Of a stretch of 64,000 bases of DNA, positions 1 to 12,350 are shown piece after piece. Positions within the stretch are counted from its first letter, which is position 1, and the number at the start of each line of letters is the position of its first letter. Location of the stretch: positions 3,553,710-3,617,709 of the forward strand of contig JACDOX010000061.1 of NCBI GenBank assembly GCA_014549065.1, in the 5' to 3' direction. This DNA comes from Cardinalis cardinalis (taxonomy: Eukaryota > Chordata > Aves > Passeriformes > Cardinalidae). The notes under the pieces were generated by a model that was not told the origin of the DNA, did not search any database, and worked only from the letters and a program-made list of their open reading frames with translations. Made by a program: the position numbers and the translations under genes.

Positions 1-2658
1 TTTCTTACCCAAGGAGATATAAATTAAGCCTCCTGGTTTATTCTACTTCAGTTAAGTTCTGTTAAAGGTGCTCAAGTCATAATTTTTTCATTGCTCTATT
101 GGCAGCAGATGAAGTTGAAAACCAGGGAGCAGAACACAGGTTCCTGGGCTGTTCTGGCCACAGGCAGACTCCTAAACCCAGGTCAGATAAAAATCAGCTT
201 GTAAGCAAGCAGCCCCANTGGCAGCTTCAGGTAAAGCTTTTGGAAAAGGCAGCTTTTACTTGCTGTTAGTTTGGTTTAGAAGCAAATGTTCTTCTACAGT
301 GATGTCTTGCCTGCTGACATCCAAATAATACCACTGCTTCTGTTCTCATCCTTCTGGGGAGCAGACAAATGCTTTCCATCAGCTTCTAAAAGCCAAATTT
401 TCAGCTGAAAGGAATCAGGATGTGTCTATAATAATCAGTGTTGTTCTGAGATCCATCAGCTGGCACTAAATACAGCAGGCATGCAGAAGCCTTTTGTTTC
501 CAGCAGAACTTCCCTGTTGAATTAAACAGAGACTTCTGCTTAAAAAAATCAATATCACAGCATACCTCACTGACATTATTTTAAAACACAAATGATTTTT
601 AGTTCCAGATCTATATACCAAAATAGATTTCCTTTGCATTTTTCCCCATTTACTCATAGCACTAGGGAGGTTATGTTTCCATAAATATTTTGGAGTCCAT
701 CTTCAGTTCCACGTATAAGAGTTAAAGTGGATGATTTGTAGCAGAATTTTGTTGTTTCTTGGATGTTTAATAGAAGGACACAGTAAAAACATAGTTCTGA
801 AAGAATCATTAAATGTTTTTCAGGTGTGCTGTATTGTATTGCACATCTCAAACTCAGGTTTGGGCCAGGTTCTTCTCAGCTGTACTTAGCAAACTGGAAT
901 AATTATATATCTACATGTGTACTGTGTTCCTCTTCAGAAAAACACTTTGAATTTCCATTGACATAATCAGGGACATTTCAACTGATGTCATTGGTATTGT
1001 CCACTCATTCTTTGCAGGTGGAACTGTTATTAGTCCCTTGAATTTCAGCTGAGAACCTATTCCAGGTAGTGAATGTATGACCAAGATGAATTAAAGCAGT
1101 TAGTGATGGTTTTCTTTNCACATGCATTGGTTTGGTCAGGTTAATCTAAAGAGGATTAAGTAATATTATATGTCCTTTTTTAGGGAAAAAAGAGATAGGA
1201 TTTCTTCTGAAATACTNTGTAATCCTCCTCATATGCCAGTAAGGTGAATTGAGTTAAATTCACACTGACTTATTTCAGCTGGATGTATCCCAGAGGTTCT
1301 TCCAAGTTTCTCATTGGGAGTTTCTTGTATTTCATACCCTGCAGAAGCCCACAAATTTCAAGAATTACATAGAAAGAGGACCTTGATGTGCTGGATATTT
1401 AGCTGATAAGGTCCAGTAAGACTGAGTTCCTTCCTAGTCAGTTCCCACCTGAGTGTACTTTAGGTTTCCATCAAAATCCTGGAGACTTCTGAGGAAACAC
1501 TCAGATATATGGGAACAACAAAACATGAACCATTTAAATTTTCCTGAAAATCTGCTTCTCTAGAGAGCCACATACTCTGTTTGCTCCATCTACTGCAAAT
1601 CTGAGCTGCTCTTGGCTTTGATTCTCTGAGCTTCTCCTGCTGTGCACGTTTTGACAAACAAGAACTTCCCTGCCCAAGGGCTGCAGAGCAGCCACAGCCA
1701 GAACCTGCCACCCTCATTCTCATTTCCAGGCAGGTTGTACTTGCATTAAATGCAGTACGTGACATGTTAATGACATGGAATCCATTGCATTCCGATAATC
1801 CATCTCTTATGAGCAGAGGAGAAATTATATGTAAGAGCAGAAAAGAGCCAGGGCTTTTCAAAAATTGCAGGCCTATTATGAGACTCTTAAACAGACAATT
1901 CTGTCTAGGAACCTGTTCTTTCACCATTTCAAAATGAGCCTGAAAATAATTTAAAGCACAAAACTTGCATTAAAAAAACCAACCCCAAAACCAAATGCAC
2001 ATTTATTTTTTGCTAGGATTATACGATCAAAGCCAGTGAGAGAAAAATAATTTAAAAAGGCATAACTTGTACAAGATTTCAAGGCTAATTTAATTTCCTC
2101 TTCCTGTCAAATGGTGTACTTCCAGTGTCATAAAAAAGTCAGGAGAAGATGTCAAATTTTTAAAACTTCTTCCACTTTCTAAAAATACTGAAAATTACTT
2201 TTATTGTCATAGTGTTTCACTGGTTTATGTATGTTTAAAAAATTGTGTTCATATACTTGTTTTTTCCCTGGTATTGNATAAGCTGAAGAAGACAATATTG
2301 CAGTAGCCATTAACTGTGTCTGACATACACACATTTCAATGCAAACACAAAATTCCAGACTTTCTATTTGCCATTTGCTGTCCCCACTTCCATTTCCACC
2401 TCCCTAATGCATTGTCTGTATGCCAGAACACATTCTGGAATTAAATGGGACAAGGGAAAGGCAGCACAATAGAAATTGCAGGTTATTGCAATTTAANGAT
2501 ATTCGGTCGTGAATGAAATTTGAAAGTCTGTCATTTGGCTAGTAACAGCAGGAGAGAAAACTTTAAAAGGAATTGAGAGAAAGAAATTTTTAGCAAAGGT
2601 TTGGGGTGGGGGTAAAAGCATCTAATGCAAGAGAGAGGAGAAGTGGTGCAGGATGAGA

Positions 2659-2701
2659 GTGGGGAAACAAAGTGTTTCCCCCCAGCTGTGGGGAAACAAA
2701 G
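2659..2701. repeat. Direct repeat with overlapping hairpin
   Basis: The 14-mer GTGGGGAAACAAAG occurs twice, at 2659-2672 and 2688-2701. Between them GTTTCCCC (2674-2681) pairs perfectly with GGGGAAAC (2690-2697), giving an 8-bp stem with an 8-nt loop. No function is implied by the sequence. Confidence 0.7.
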
Positions 2702-4185
2702 CTTTGGAACAAACTTTTCTGGAAGAGGTGAGAGAGATGTACCAGGAGAAAGCTGGAAAAGAACAAAAGCCTTGTCCGTGGGGTGAGACTCACATCCAGC
2801 ATGGTATGGAGAGGCACAGGGAAAATCTGCACGAATCCTGAGTTTGATGAGACTGGAAGGACATCCCTGCATTATGTCTGAAGGTACTTGTGGAGCTTGA
2901 AGACCACTGTGGTTTTCACCTCCCTCTGGCTGCTCTGTCACCTGGACAGGCTTTGCCAGAGCACAAGAATCAATTAAGAAANTGGGATCAAACACAAAAA
3001 AGAGACCAGGAACAGATTTATGTTTTTATTTCATTTTTTTCTTTTCTCTCCCANTGCAAAGTAAACCAGAACAATACNTTGTGCTAGATAATGCCAAGCT
3101 AATAGTCTCCCTCTGAACAGAATGTTCCACTATCATTCTATCATTCTTCTGTAATAGTTATGGGAGATTTAGCAAAAAAAACCTAGTAACTGAATTGGAG
3201 ATAAAAAAGTGAATAGTTTTGTGAAGTTTTTAGTAATTGTGGTGCATTTTAACACCTACCAAACAGGAAATGGTGACTGAGAGCACCTTGCAAGCTGACA
3301 TTTGCTTTGCTATTCTCAAAATCAAAAACTAAGTGTTCCTAGACAAAGGAGCTCTTTTGGGAAATGTGGCTGGGACAGCTGGATGAAAAAGGAACAAATG
3401 CTGCTTGGAGCTCTATTTACTAGGGTTGAACACCAGAAAANTTTTACTACTTTACTCCTAGAAAGTAGTGTTTGCTACAGTGTGAGAGCAAGGCTGGGTT
3501 TGAGTGCAATGGCAGGAAATCAGTTTGAACATGGCCTTGCTGATAACACACGTAAGGTTTAAACAGTTTCCTTCAAACCTCNTAGGAAAGACTTTGGGGG
3601 CTTCTACGTCTTATATTTGTATCCAGACAACTGCCCAGAGTTACAAAGTGGCTCAATAGCCGCTGTTATGGCTGCTACAAAATATAGTTTTAGCAGTGCT
3701 GACACCTACATTGTATTCAGTATTCTCTAGTGTGTCTTGGGCTGTATGTTATTTTCATTCTGCTTTAATCATGGAGCCTCAGAGAGGAATTGTTAGTCTA
3801 ATGAGCTCTCTATCCTTGTATAGCCTGATTAATGCTGCCAGGGCAGCTTGTTTGTGTTGTAGTAAAGATCTCCATGCTCTGATCTCTGCCGTGGTGTTTT
3901 TAGTGTTCCCTGGCTGCTGATAAAAAGGCCAACAGCTGAACAGCTGCATTCACTGCTGCTCCTCACTGCTGCTGCTCTTCCTTCAGGGATGCAGCAGGGG
4001 CTGCAGGTCCTGGGGCTTCCTCAGCCATGGAGAGCCTGTGCTAGACAGGCTGTGGATGCTGGAGATTCAGCTTTACCACAGGAAAACATTTTCCTAATTT
4101 GTTCTTGATTTGCTTGCAGCGATGGGTTCTTCTTACGTATCTTTTGATGTTGTAACCATTCCTGAGAACAAAAAAATAGCAGATG

Positions 4186-4258
4186 TTGGGGTGTTTTTTG
4201 TTTTGGTTTTGGTTTTTTTGGGGGCTTGGTTTTTTGTGTTTTTTTTGGTTTTTTTTCC
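4186..4258. repeat. T/G-rich low-complexity tract
   Basis: About 70 bases made almost only of T and G on the + strand (runs such as GGTTTTGG and T8). Reverse-strand open frames through it are lysine/proline-rich artefacts of this composition. Confidence 0.8.
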
Positions 4259-5494
4259 TGCCTTTGTCTAGATTGGGGAATGCCCTGTCTAGTTGCACAA
4301 AGCATTAATGGAAGCTCTCCATGAGCTCTGTGCCTGGGTGCCTGGGCAGTGTGGAGAAGCCAGGCCCTGTTCCCTGCAGGCTGTCAGAAAGGGGTTCCCT
4401 GGAGGAGGCAGTGGCCATTCCACCCACCCCTCCAGCAGCTCTTGTCCAGCTCCCGTTATCCCACAGACTCTGCNCCCAGCCCGTGGGTTTCCTGTTCCCT
4501 CCTACCTTTGCTAGGGAACTTTCTGCCTTTGGAGAGCACAAGTCCCCAGGGAAGGGCAGTGAGAAAAGTCNGAGCTGCTCCCTGGTGAAAGCTCAGCAAG
4601 GACATTCCAGGGCTGCCTTGGAAGCTGTCCCTGGTGTGCAGCTCATTTTGCAGGAAAGGTCCAGGTAAAGGCCATGGTAACATCAAAGGGGTTTGAGCAA
4701 ATGACCACAAAACAAGAAAAGACTTTAAAGTTTTTGTGTTTCTTTTGCTGTCTCAAATCTGTGTGCTTAAATGGTACAGCAATTTAAGGAGAAGGATGGT
4801 GTCAGGCATCANTGGATCTGTTCTTTAGCTGGTTTTTTAGGGAATGCTCTGTCAACTGCCACACTTGCACCTCTGTGTACATCAGGTGTTAGGCTTGNCA
4901 AAAAAGGGTAAGAATTTTTCCTGATGGATAATATAGATTTTGCNTTTTGATTCCTGTGGATGTAAAATAATTTCTTCACTGAAAAAGCTCTTAATCCAGG
5001 TTTATCCATGATTTAGGACCATGTAGGATTTTCAGGGCAGAAAATGTGCTCAGTGGACCTTTGTGAATATTTTCATCACAGTTTTGGAGGGTGGGAGTGT
5101 ACAATTTTTCTTGTGCCTATATTTCTGTTTCAAAAAGTCCTCAAGAATGTGGCAAATGTGTAAACAATTTCCAGGATTTCCAAGATTAACTGCCCCATAG
5201 GCTGCCTTTCAGAAGAAATGCTTTGCCTCAGCAAGTGTTGCCATTCAGGCATGTCTTGGTTTGAATTTAAATAGCTCTAAAACACTGAGCTCTACCTCTG
5301 TTTTGTCTAATACAAATGTAGGAGGCTTTAAAGACTGGCCACTGGAGCAATCTCATTTTCATAAAATACCTTCAATTCTCTTTCTGCTGAGCACTGTCTG
5401 TTTCAGGATTGCAGCCCTGGGAATCCACTTAGCAAATACTGAATGGAATAATGGCTGCATTCAAGCACTACCACAGCAATGCCAGCTCCTTTCC

Positions 5495-5516
5495 TGTTTG
5501 TTTGTTTGTTTGTTTG
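5495..5516 (+). repeat. (TTTG)5 microsatellite
   Basis: Five uninterrupted TTTG units at 5497-5516. This is a simple repeat, likely length-polymorphic. Confidence 0.9.
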
Positions 5517-8500
5517 GGCTTTTTGGAGCAGGATGGGATTCATTAGTGGTTCTCAGGCATTTCAAGTCATCCCTGTGTTAGGTTTTGCAGATTTTCTCCC
5601 CACTTGGGGACTAGGCTGCAGGTCTGGTGCAGTGGCTCAATGTGGCCATGCTGCATCTCTATTTTTATGAAATGTACTCCTTTTATTTTTAAATCCTGGC
5701 TATTGGAGGTCTTTCTTCAGAAGCCCACAGATACCACAGTTCTGCNTAACTTCAGCTGAAGGTGTTGGTATTCTTTAAAAGATGGGGAGTTTAATCAGAC
5801 TTTTCCCTTTAAATTACTTGCCTATTTTTCTTTTAGTTTGGTTCTACTCTGGAGATTTTATAGACCTGAGTGTTGTGTGCTTTCTGCCAGAATCTAAGGG
5901 GATTTAATGAGTTTGTTTGGAATAGCTGTTTTGGAATCCATAATAGCAGTCTCAGAAGTATCTCAAAACTTTGTCCTTGGCATTATTTAGTACCCAAGAG
6001 TAGAAGACCATCACAAGTCCACACTCAGCTCCTTAGAAAACTAATTTTTCTGCTCCTTAATGCCAAGATATACTGTAAATTATTTTNTTTTCCCTTCTGG
6101 ATACTCATATATTTGTAAATCTGCTTTCTGTTTTTTATATTTCAAGTTGTTCTAGAAATGGGAAAACAAAGAGATAGAAAAAACCCCAAAGCATTTGAAA
6201 AGAAATTTACAGTGGAATGAAATNGAATTGTTTGTAGTAACTCATAGGTTTCTATAAGGAGTAAAAGTGGAGAANATGTCCCTTCATAAACAGATCTGTA
6301 TCTGCTTTTTAGACTAAGCTAGGGAATGGCATTGTGTGTTACTGCTATTCTTGTGGTTGATCACACAAGCAGGTCAGACTTTTAATCATTGCAAATTCCT
6401 TGCACTGAAAAAGGGACCTTATAAAAAAATATATGTTGGGATGTAACATAATTTCAAGGCTTTATGAGAAAGGAAAGTCTGGCTGGGTAAAGACAGTTTT
6501 TCTTGATAAAATGAAGCATTCATNGGGAGAAGCATTGATGGAGAGCACAGGGGATTTTTGTTGGGTTTTCCCTTTGTGCTTATTTTTCCTCTTTAACCGC
6601 AGAAAAGCTCTTACATCAATAGAAAATGGAGGGTAGGAAAGTGNGGGCAGTGCAGCTCCTCCAGGTGTTCTCTTGCCATTGCTCCTCTGTCTCCCAGCAG
6701 CATCAACACCACTCAACACCACTGAGGCAAAACTGATCAGCAGCTTTTCTCTACTACAAAACAAAAACCCAGTGTATTTATGATCTTCCCCACTACCTCT
6801 CCCTTCATTTGGCAGCATCTCCTGGTCACTTTCAACTTAAATATCTATAGCAAGAATAATAATGTTAATTAAAGGAGCTGTTGGTGGTTACTTGCTTATT
6901 TATAGACAGCAGTGCTACGTTTTGCTGAATGTTGACTTTTATGCTGTTCTGCACCAATATATTTTATGGAATTATTGCTTGGGACAGAATGAAATTAACC
7001 ATTCAAATATTTGATTATGTTTTCTTGCTCTACTTTATAACACACCTCACCCCAAAGACAGAATTGTTCTTCTTCCAAGATTAGAAAAGTCAGATGGATT
7101 GATTTATTTGTCCTAGTTGTATCTTTTTTCAGCAATAGGAAGAGAAAAGCTGGGAACCCTAACCTTTATGTTCTCGGTGTTAAGAGAATGATTTACCTTG
7201 CAAAGGGCAGGAGGATCTGACCCCGAGGTTATTTCCTTGCTTTAGGGAATCAAAATTTGACAGACCATGACAAAAACTGTGTAAGGGTCAAAACTGACTC
7301 TTGGTNCTGAGGGGGATTTGTGAGTTCTCCAGCCTGAAAATATGATTCCTTATGAGCTCCTGGTCTATTCCTTTGACTTATTTTCTGTTTCCATAACCCN
7401 GAAGTTTGTTTCTGTTTTGCCTAAACTGGCTCCCAAAGTTCTGTTCTCCTGTCTCTTTAAACAGTTATTCAGAGCAGAATGAAAGTTGCAGTGTCTTTTA
7501 AGACATTTTTAATAATGTCATTAAATAATTTATTGTTCAGTTGTGATAATACTTCAAGGGAAAAGTGGCCTTGCTGTTACTCAAAAATTTCACGTATGTG
7601 TGACCTTGATTGTAGCAGGATGAGTGAAATGATNCTATAACATGCAAAATGTGTTATTAACACATAAAACATCTTGCTTCTGAGCTTGTACTTCTTCTAG
7701 TTTGTGATGAACTCAGGATATATTATTTAGTGCTGGATAAAGACCTGTGCTCCCTGTGCCTCACTGGAAAATGATGATACTTCAAAGGTCTCCTTTGTTT
7801 TCCATTCCTTGGTATTTGCCAAGCCATCCCTCCCCTTCCCTTCACACAGAATTTTAATAAATTACAATGAAACCAAGCATGGCAGGGGCAGCTCCCGAGG
7901 CAGTGACTCCTCCCATGTCCCAGAGGGCAGGAGGGGGGAGAAGAGCCCTTCCCACCATTCCTTGGAGGATGGCCAGTGGAAAATCCCACAGAGCAGGGTG
8001 ATCCATCTCTGAACACTGAGGTGCTGCTGTTTCAGTCCCACTGGAGATATTTGATGAGAAATTTCTTTCCCCCTCCTCNTCCTCAAGGATTGTCCATTCT
8101 TGGCAGAGGGATGCTGTGGATGCTGACTGGTGACTGCATGGAGCAGTAGGAGTTGTGCTGAATGCTCTGTGACAAATAAGGCTTTTACACTCTCCAGCAC
8201 AGCTCTGGTATTCATTCCTACACCATGTGCAGTGAGCAGGTTTGGAATTCTGCTGGAATCATCCCCACTGCCGAGACCAGAATCGTGTTTCTTTGGGGAT
8301 GGATCCTCTACATCCACCAGGATTCCATGGTCAGCCCACAGGTATCAGGGACACCTGACAAAGCAAGCTCTGCTGATAAAGCCTGAGCTATCAGTGAAGA
8401 GCAGTCAGCAAGGGAAGAAAGGTGCTGCCTACAAGGGGGCTNCAGTGTGCTGCTGACAATAATGCAGAAAGAGCCTTTATTGAATGCAAGTTCAAGTTAA

Positions 8501-11500
8501 CAACGCTGTGTTGAAAGCAGCTGTCAGGTGTATAGAAAATAGAGTCAGGCAGACATCATCTACACTTCCTTAATGCATTACCTATGGAAAAGCTCACAGG
8601 GAAGAACAGAATAACTAATTGACAGCTCAGAGCCTGGGGTTTTTGTTTTGCTGCAGTTTCTCAGAATCTGATAGAATTTCTCTTAGAAATTAACTCAGGG
8701 TATTTTTTCCTTTAGTTATTATTAATTAGGCAGATTTGTATGAATATTTAACATCTGAATTTGGTTTGTGTTTTAGGTTGTAATGACACTTGATCACCTG
8801 TTGAAAGAGTTACATAAATGCAGCGAGCTTGTGTGTTTTTTACTCCCCAAATTAACACCCACAGCAGCATTGTTGGGAGATAAATATCTTCCATCCTTAT
8901 CTGAGGTCCTGGTTCTGCCATTCAACTAGGACAGAGAAAAGCTTCTCTTTGTTAAAAACAAACAGACACAGGTTTTCCAGAGCTTCGTGTGCTCTGAAGC
9001 GTGTGCAGCTCTCAGAGGGACACAAGTAATTATGGTGGGTGAATACACAGATGATCCATCAGGTGTGCAAATACACACCCGGCCCTGCTGCTGAGGGGAG
9101 CACCTGCACAACTGCTCCAGGCCCACTGGCAGCTATCAGGATCCTGTCAGGTGGCTCAAGTGTTCCCAGAGAGAGGCAGAGGAGCTGTGATCTGTGAGAT
9201 GCTCAGGCTGGGGCTGGTGGCTGTCACGCTGTGCAGTTGGCAATCAGGGCAGCACTCCTGGGTGCTCTCAGTGGTGGCTGGGCTGCAGTCATGGAGCAGC
9301 CAGGCAGGTGAGGTGTGGCTGCCAGTCTTCCTGGCCACAGATGTGTGGCAACATCAGAAACTCCTCACTGAATACAACTTAGGCTGACAGGTAAAGAAAA
9401 CAAATGGTTATTTTGCTAATGTTGAGATGTAGGTACATTCTTCTGGTTGTTAACAATTTTAGTCACTAAATTGTACAGCTACTGGGTTCCCTAAAAAATG
9501 AGGGGCATTTTTCATTTCAGTGCTTGATGTGGTATTGAAATCTTTAGCAATAAACCGGGGAACTCAAAATCAGGGTTTGTCATATTTGGCTTTGCAGTTT
9601 CACCTTTGGCTCAGCGGGGCCTGGTGGGCTGTTCCTAAATTGTGCAGTGCAGTGTTACACAGGGAGTCATTTGAACTGGAACACCCAAGGGAACATCCCA
9701 AAANTGATAGCCAGGTCCACAGGAACATCTGCAAAGGGCTAGATCCAGGTTTAATGCCTCACCTTTGGTGCAGAGCCCACAGTGAAGGGTCTCAATCAGA
9801 TCTCAGTGTCACTCACTCNCCTTGGGGACTCAGACTGCAACATCAGAGGTGCATTTCTCTGAGTGAACCCAGGGAATTGGTGAAACTGAGATTTCTCTCT
9901 CATTCCCAAGGTTGGCTCATTCAAAACAAGTGGCTGAAGCACTTCCATTCCTATCTCCTATTTTTCCACCACCATGTACTCACAATTCTACATATGCACC
10001 ACCTTCACATGAAGGAACTTGATTTGGTGCGTGCTTAAAAATATTCTGTAATTTAAAAAATGAGAACACAGGGTTGTCAGCAGCCATCCCAACCTGACAA
10101 TACATCACACCTACGCTGGGCATTGATTGCAGAAAGGCATTGCACAACATCAGCCTCTGGAGCCAGAGAACACTGCAGGAATAGCTCATTAATATGGGCT
10201 GTGCCAGTGATATACCATCCCCTTTATTTGGCAGAGTAGCCTTTTTGAAAAGACCTTCTCAATATTAAAAAGTATGATTTTAAACTATGCTATTTAAAAC
10301 TTTGTTGGAAATCGTAGGTGGAACTCCCAGTAGTGGAATACACTTCTAAAAAAGATCTGTAAACCACTTAATTCTGAATATCAATATTCACAGTAAGTTT
10401 CTGAGCTCATTTTCCATCTTTCTGTGCTTGGATCACTTTGAAATCTCTTCTGCCAAGACTTTCAGAAGTACAATTTCAAAGTTTACACTGGTTATTCTAT
10501 GTCCTGCCATTTGTTATATGATCTCATATAAATTTGCAGAAAAAAAAAATTATTCAGTAGAGATGCTACAAAATGTGGAGTGTGCAACTATCTGTGTTAT
10601 AATAAATATTAACAACGTAGGATCCGCCTGAAACTTTTCCCCAGTGCTTATCAAACATCTGTGTCCGACAGAAATTTTTGAATTTTGTGAAAAACCAACC
10701 AAACAGACAAAACCAAAAAAAAACTACAAAAGCAAATTGCTTTCTTTTAGATCTGGACAAGAATTCAAAGCTGTGAAACAAGAAAGAAAAAATGTTGAAG
10801 CAGAAACATTACTGTAAAGACAGCAAAGCATTCTAATGACAAAACATTTGGTTTACAAATTTACCAGACTCTCAACAGTAAGTCTATGAAATAAGTTTAT
10901 AAAATAATAAGTTTACTAAAGCTCAATTTAGAGCTCCTAAGAGCTTTTTGACATGAATTGGAGGGAAGAGGAGAGTGAAATGAATGTGAGCAATCAAAAA
11001 AAGAGGAAAACAAAGCATTCTTTTATTCCAGATTTTTAAATTAAACATAATATGCTTCTGTCAAATGTTTGTATTCTGAAAATAAAAGAAAATAATCTGG
11101 GTTTTTTTCCCCAGTTGTAGTACAGGGCCTTAAATAAGGTAAGGAAGCATTGCTTTAACAGTGTTATAGAAACATGAAGATTTCCTTTACCCTGTTAAAC
11201 CTGAGACCTAAACTTATTGATGCAGAAAAAATCAATTCATTTAGTGAAAAAAAGTATTATTTACTACTAGCTAGATTCTTTATTTCTGATGGAAACAATT
11301 TGTTTTCCCCAATAAGTGTCAGGAGCTGTCAGTGTATTTGGAACAGAGTTTATTCAAGGGCTGAAATGAACAGAGCTCTCAAATGAGAGAACTGAGAGGT
11401 GGGAGAAAAACAAATAATTTTAATACCATTCAGAAGNGGCCTGACTAATCAGATTGTTGTTCATGGCTTCTTGCTGTTTAGAGGACAGAATAGCATAATT

Positions 11501-11593
11501 TAGAGAAATATTTGCACTACAATGCTTGCAAATTTGGGGAAATGGAATTTGGATTAAGCCAGGATTATTTTTGATCTTATCCCTCCCTGCTTC

Positions 11594-11608
11594 TTTTTTT
11601 TTTTTTTT
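11594..11608 (+). repeat. Poly-T run (T15)
   Basis: Fifteen consecutive T bases. On the minus strand this is an A15 run, but no retroposed gene or CR1 body abuts it that I can recognise, so I treat it as a mononucleotide repeat. Confidence 0.85.
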
Positions 11609-12135
11609 GGTGAATCTGAGCAGTGCTGATGTACGTGCATAAAGAAAATGGCTTATTTTTCTTTGAAGTGTCAATAACATTGTCAGGCATTTATCTAAGT
11701 AAACACACAGCAGAATGATTAAGTCAGGATGAAGCTGAATGCATGAGACACAAATTAATTTTAGCATTGTTTATAATCTGTACACTACCCAAAATCCAGA
11801 ATGCTTAGCATGGGGGAAAAATACTGAGCTCTGTAAGAAATGTCAAAATGAGAGATGGGAAATGAGTTGCTACCTAAGGAGTTTTGGAAGGAACCCCTGG
11901 TTTGGATTGGTGAAATCATTCCCAAATGTATTTCTTAGCACCAGGATAATGGGGCAATTAGAGGGATGGAACTCCCAGTGCTGATGAATCCCAGTGTGGC
12001 AGGGGGAAATGTCATCTGCTGTAGGTGACACTGAAAAGTCTCCACTTGCTCTAGCACTTCTGGGCACTGCCAATGGGTTATTGTGAAAATGAAGGAAGGT
12101 GAGAAAAAACTATATTTTTGTGAAGATTGATCTGT

Positions 12136-12350
12136 CATAGAATCACAGAATCACAGACTGACTTAGGCTGGAAGGGACCTGAAAGATTTTGTTCCATCCC
12201 TGCCATGGGCAGGGACATCTCCCTCTATCCCAGGGTGCTCCAAGCCCTGTCCAGCCTGGCCTTGGACACTTCCAGGGATCCAGGGACAGCCACAGCTTCG
12301 CTGGGCACCCTGTGCCAGGGCGTCCCCAGCCTGTGAGTGAGGAATGTCTG
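12136..12350 (-). mobile_element. CR1 LINE 3' fragment (minus orientation)
   Basis: The + strand reads as the reverse complement of an avian CR1 3' end. It begins with the terminal octamer-like repeats (CATAGAATCACAGAATCACAG), continues with GGCTGGAAGGGACCTGAAAGA and CTGCCATGGGCAGGGACA, then a segment resembling 'GCTCCAAGCCCTGTCCAGCC' and 'TGGCCTTGGACACTTCCAGG', and ends near GGGCACCCTGTGCCAGGGCG. These blocks are in the standard CR1 order. It is 5'-truncated, as most CR1 copies are, and carries no intact reverse transcriptase. CR1 copies lack target-site duplications, so the outer end is approximate. The family (LINE CR1) is certain; I do not assign a subfamily. Confidence 0.93.

Noticed and set aside
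1460..1927. 155-codon minus-strand open frame
   Set aside because: Composition is arbitrary, no domain is recognisable, and there are no splice or promoter signals. Frames of this length are expected in 64 kb of stop-poor sequence.
4293..4710. Cluster of open frames in several frames on both strands
   Set aside because: A locally GC-richer stretch with few stop codons. Simultaneous openness in many frames argues for composition rather than coding.
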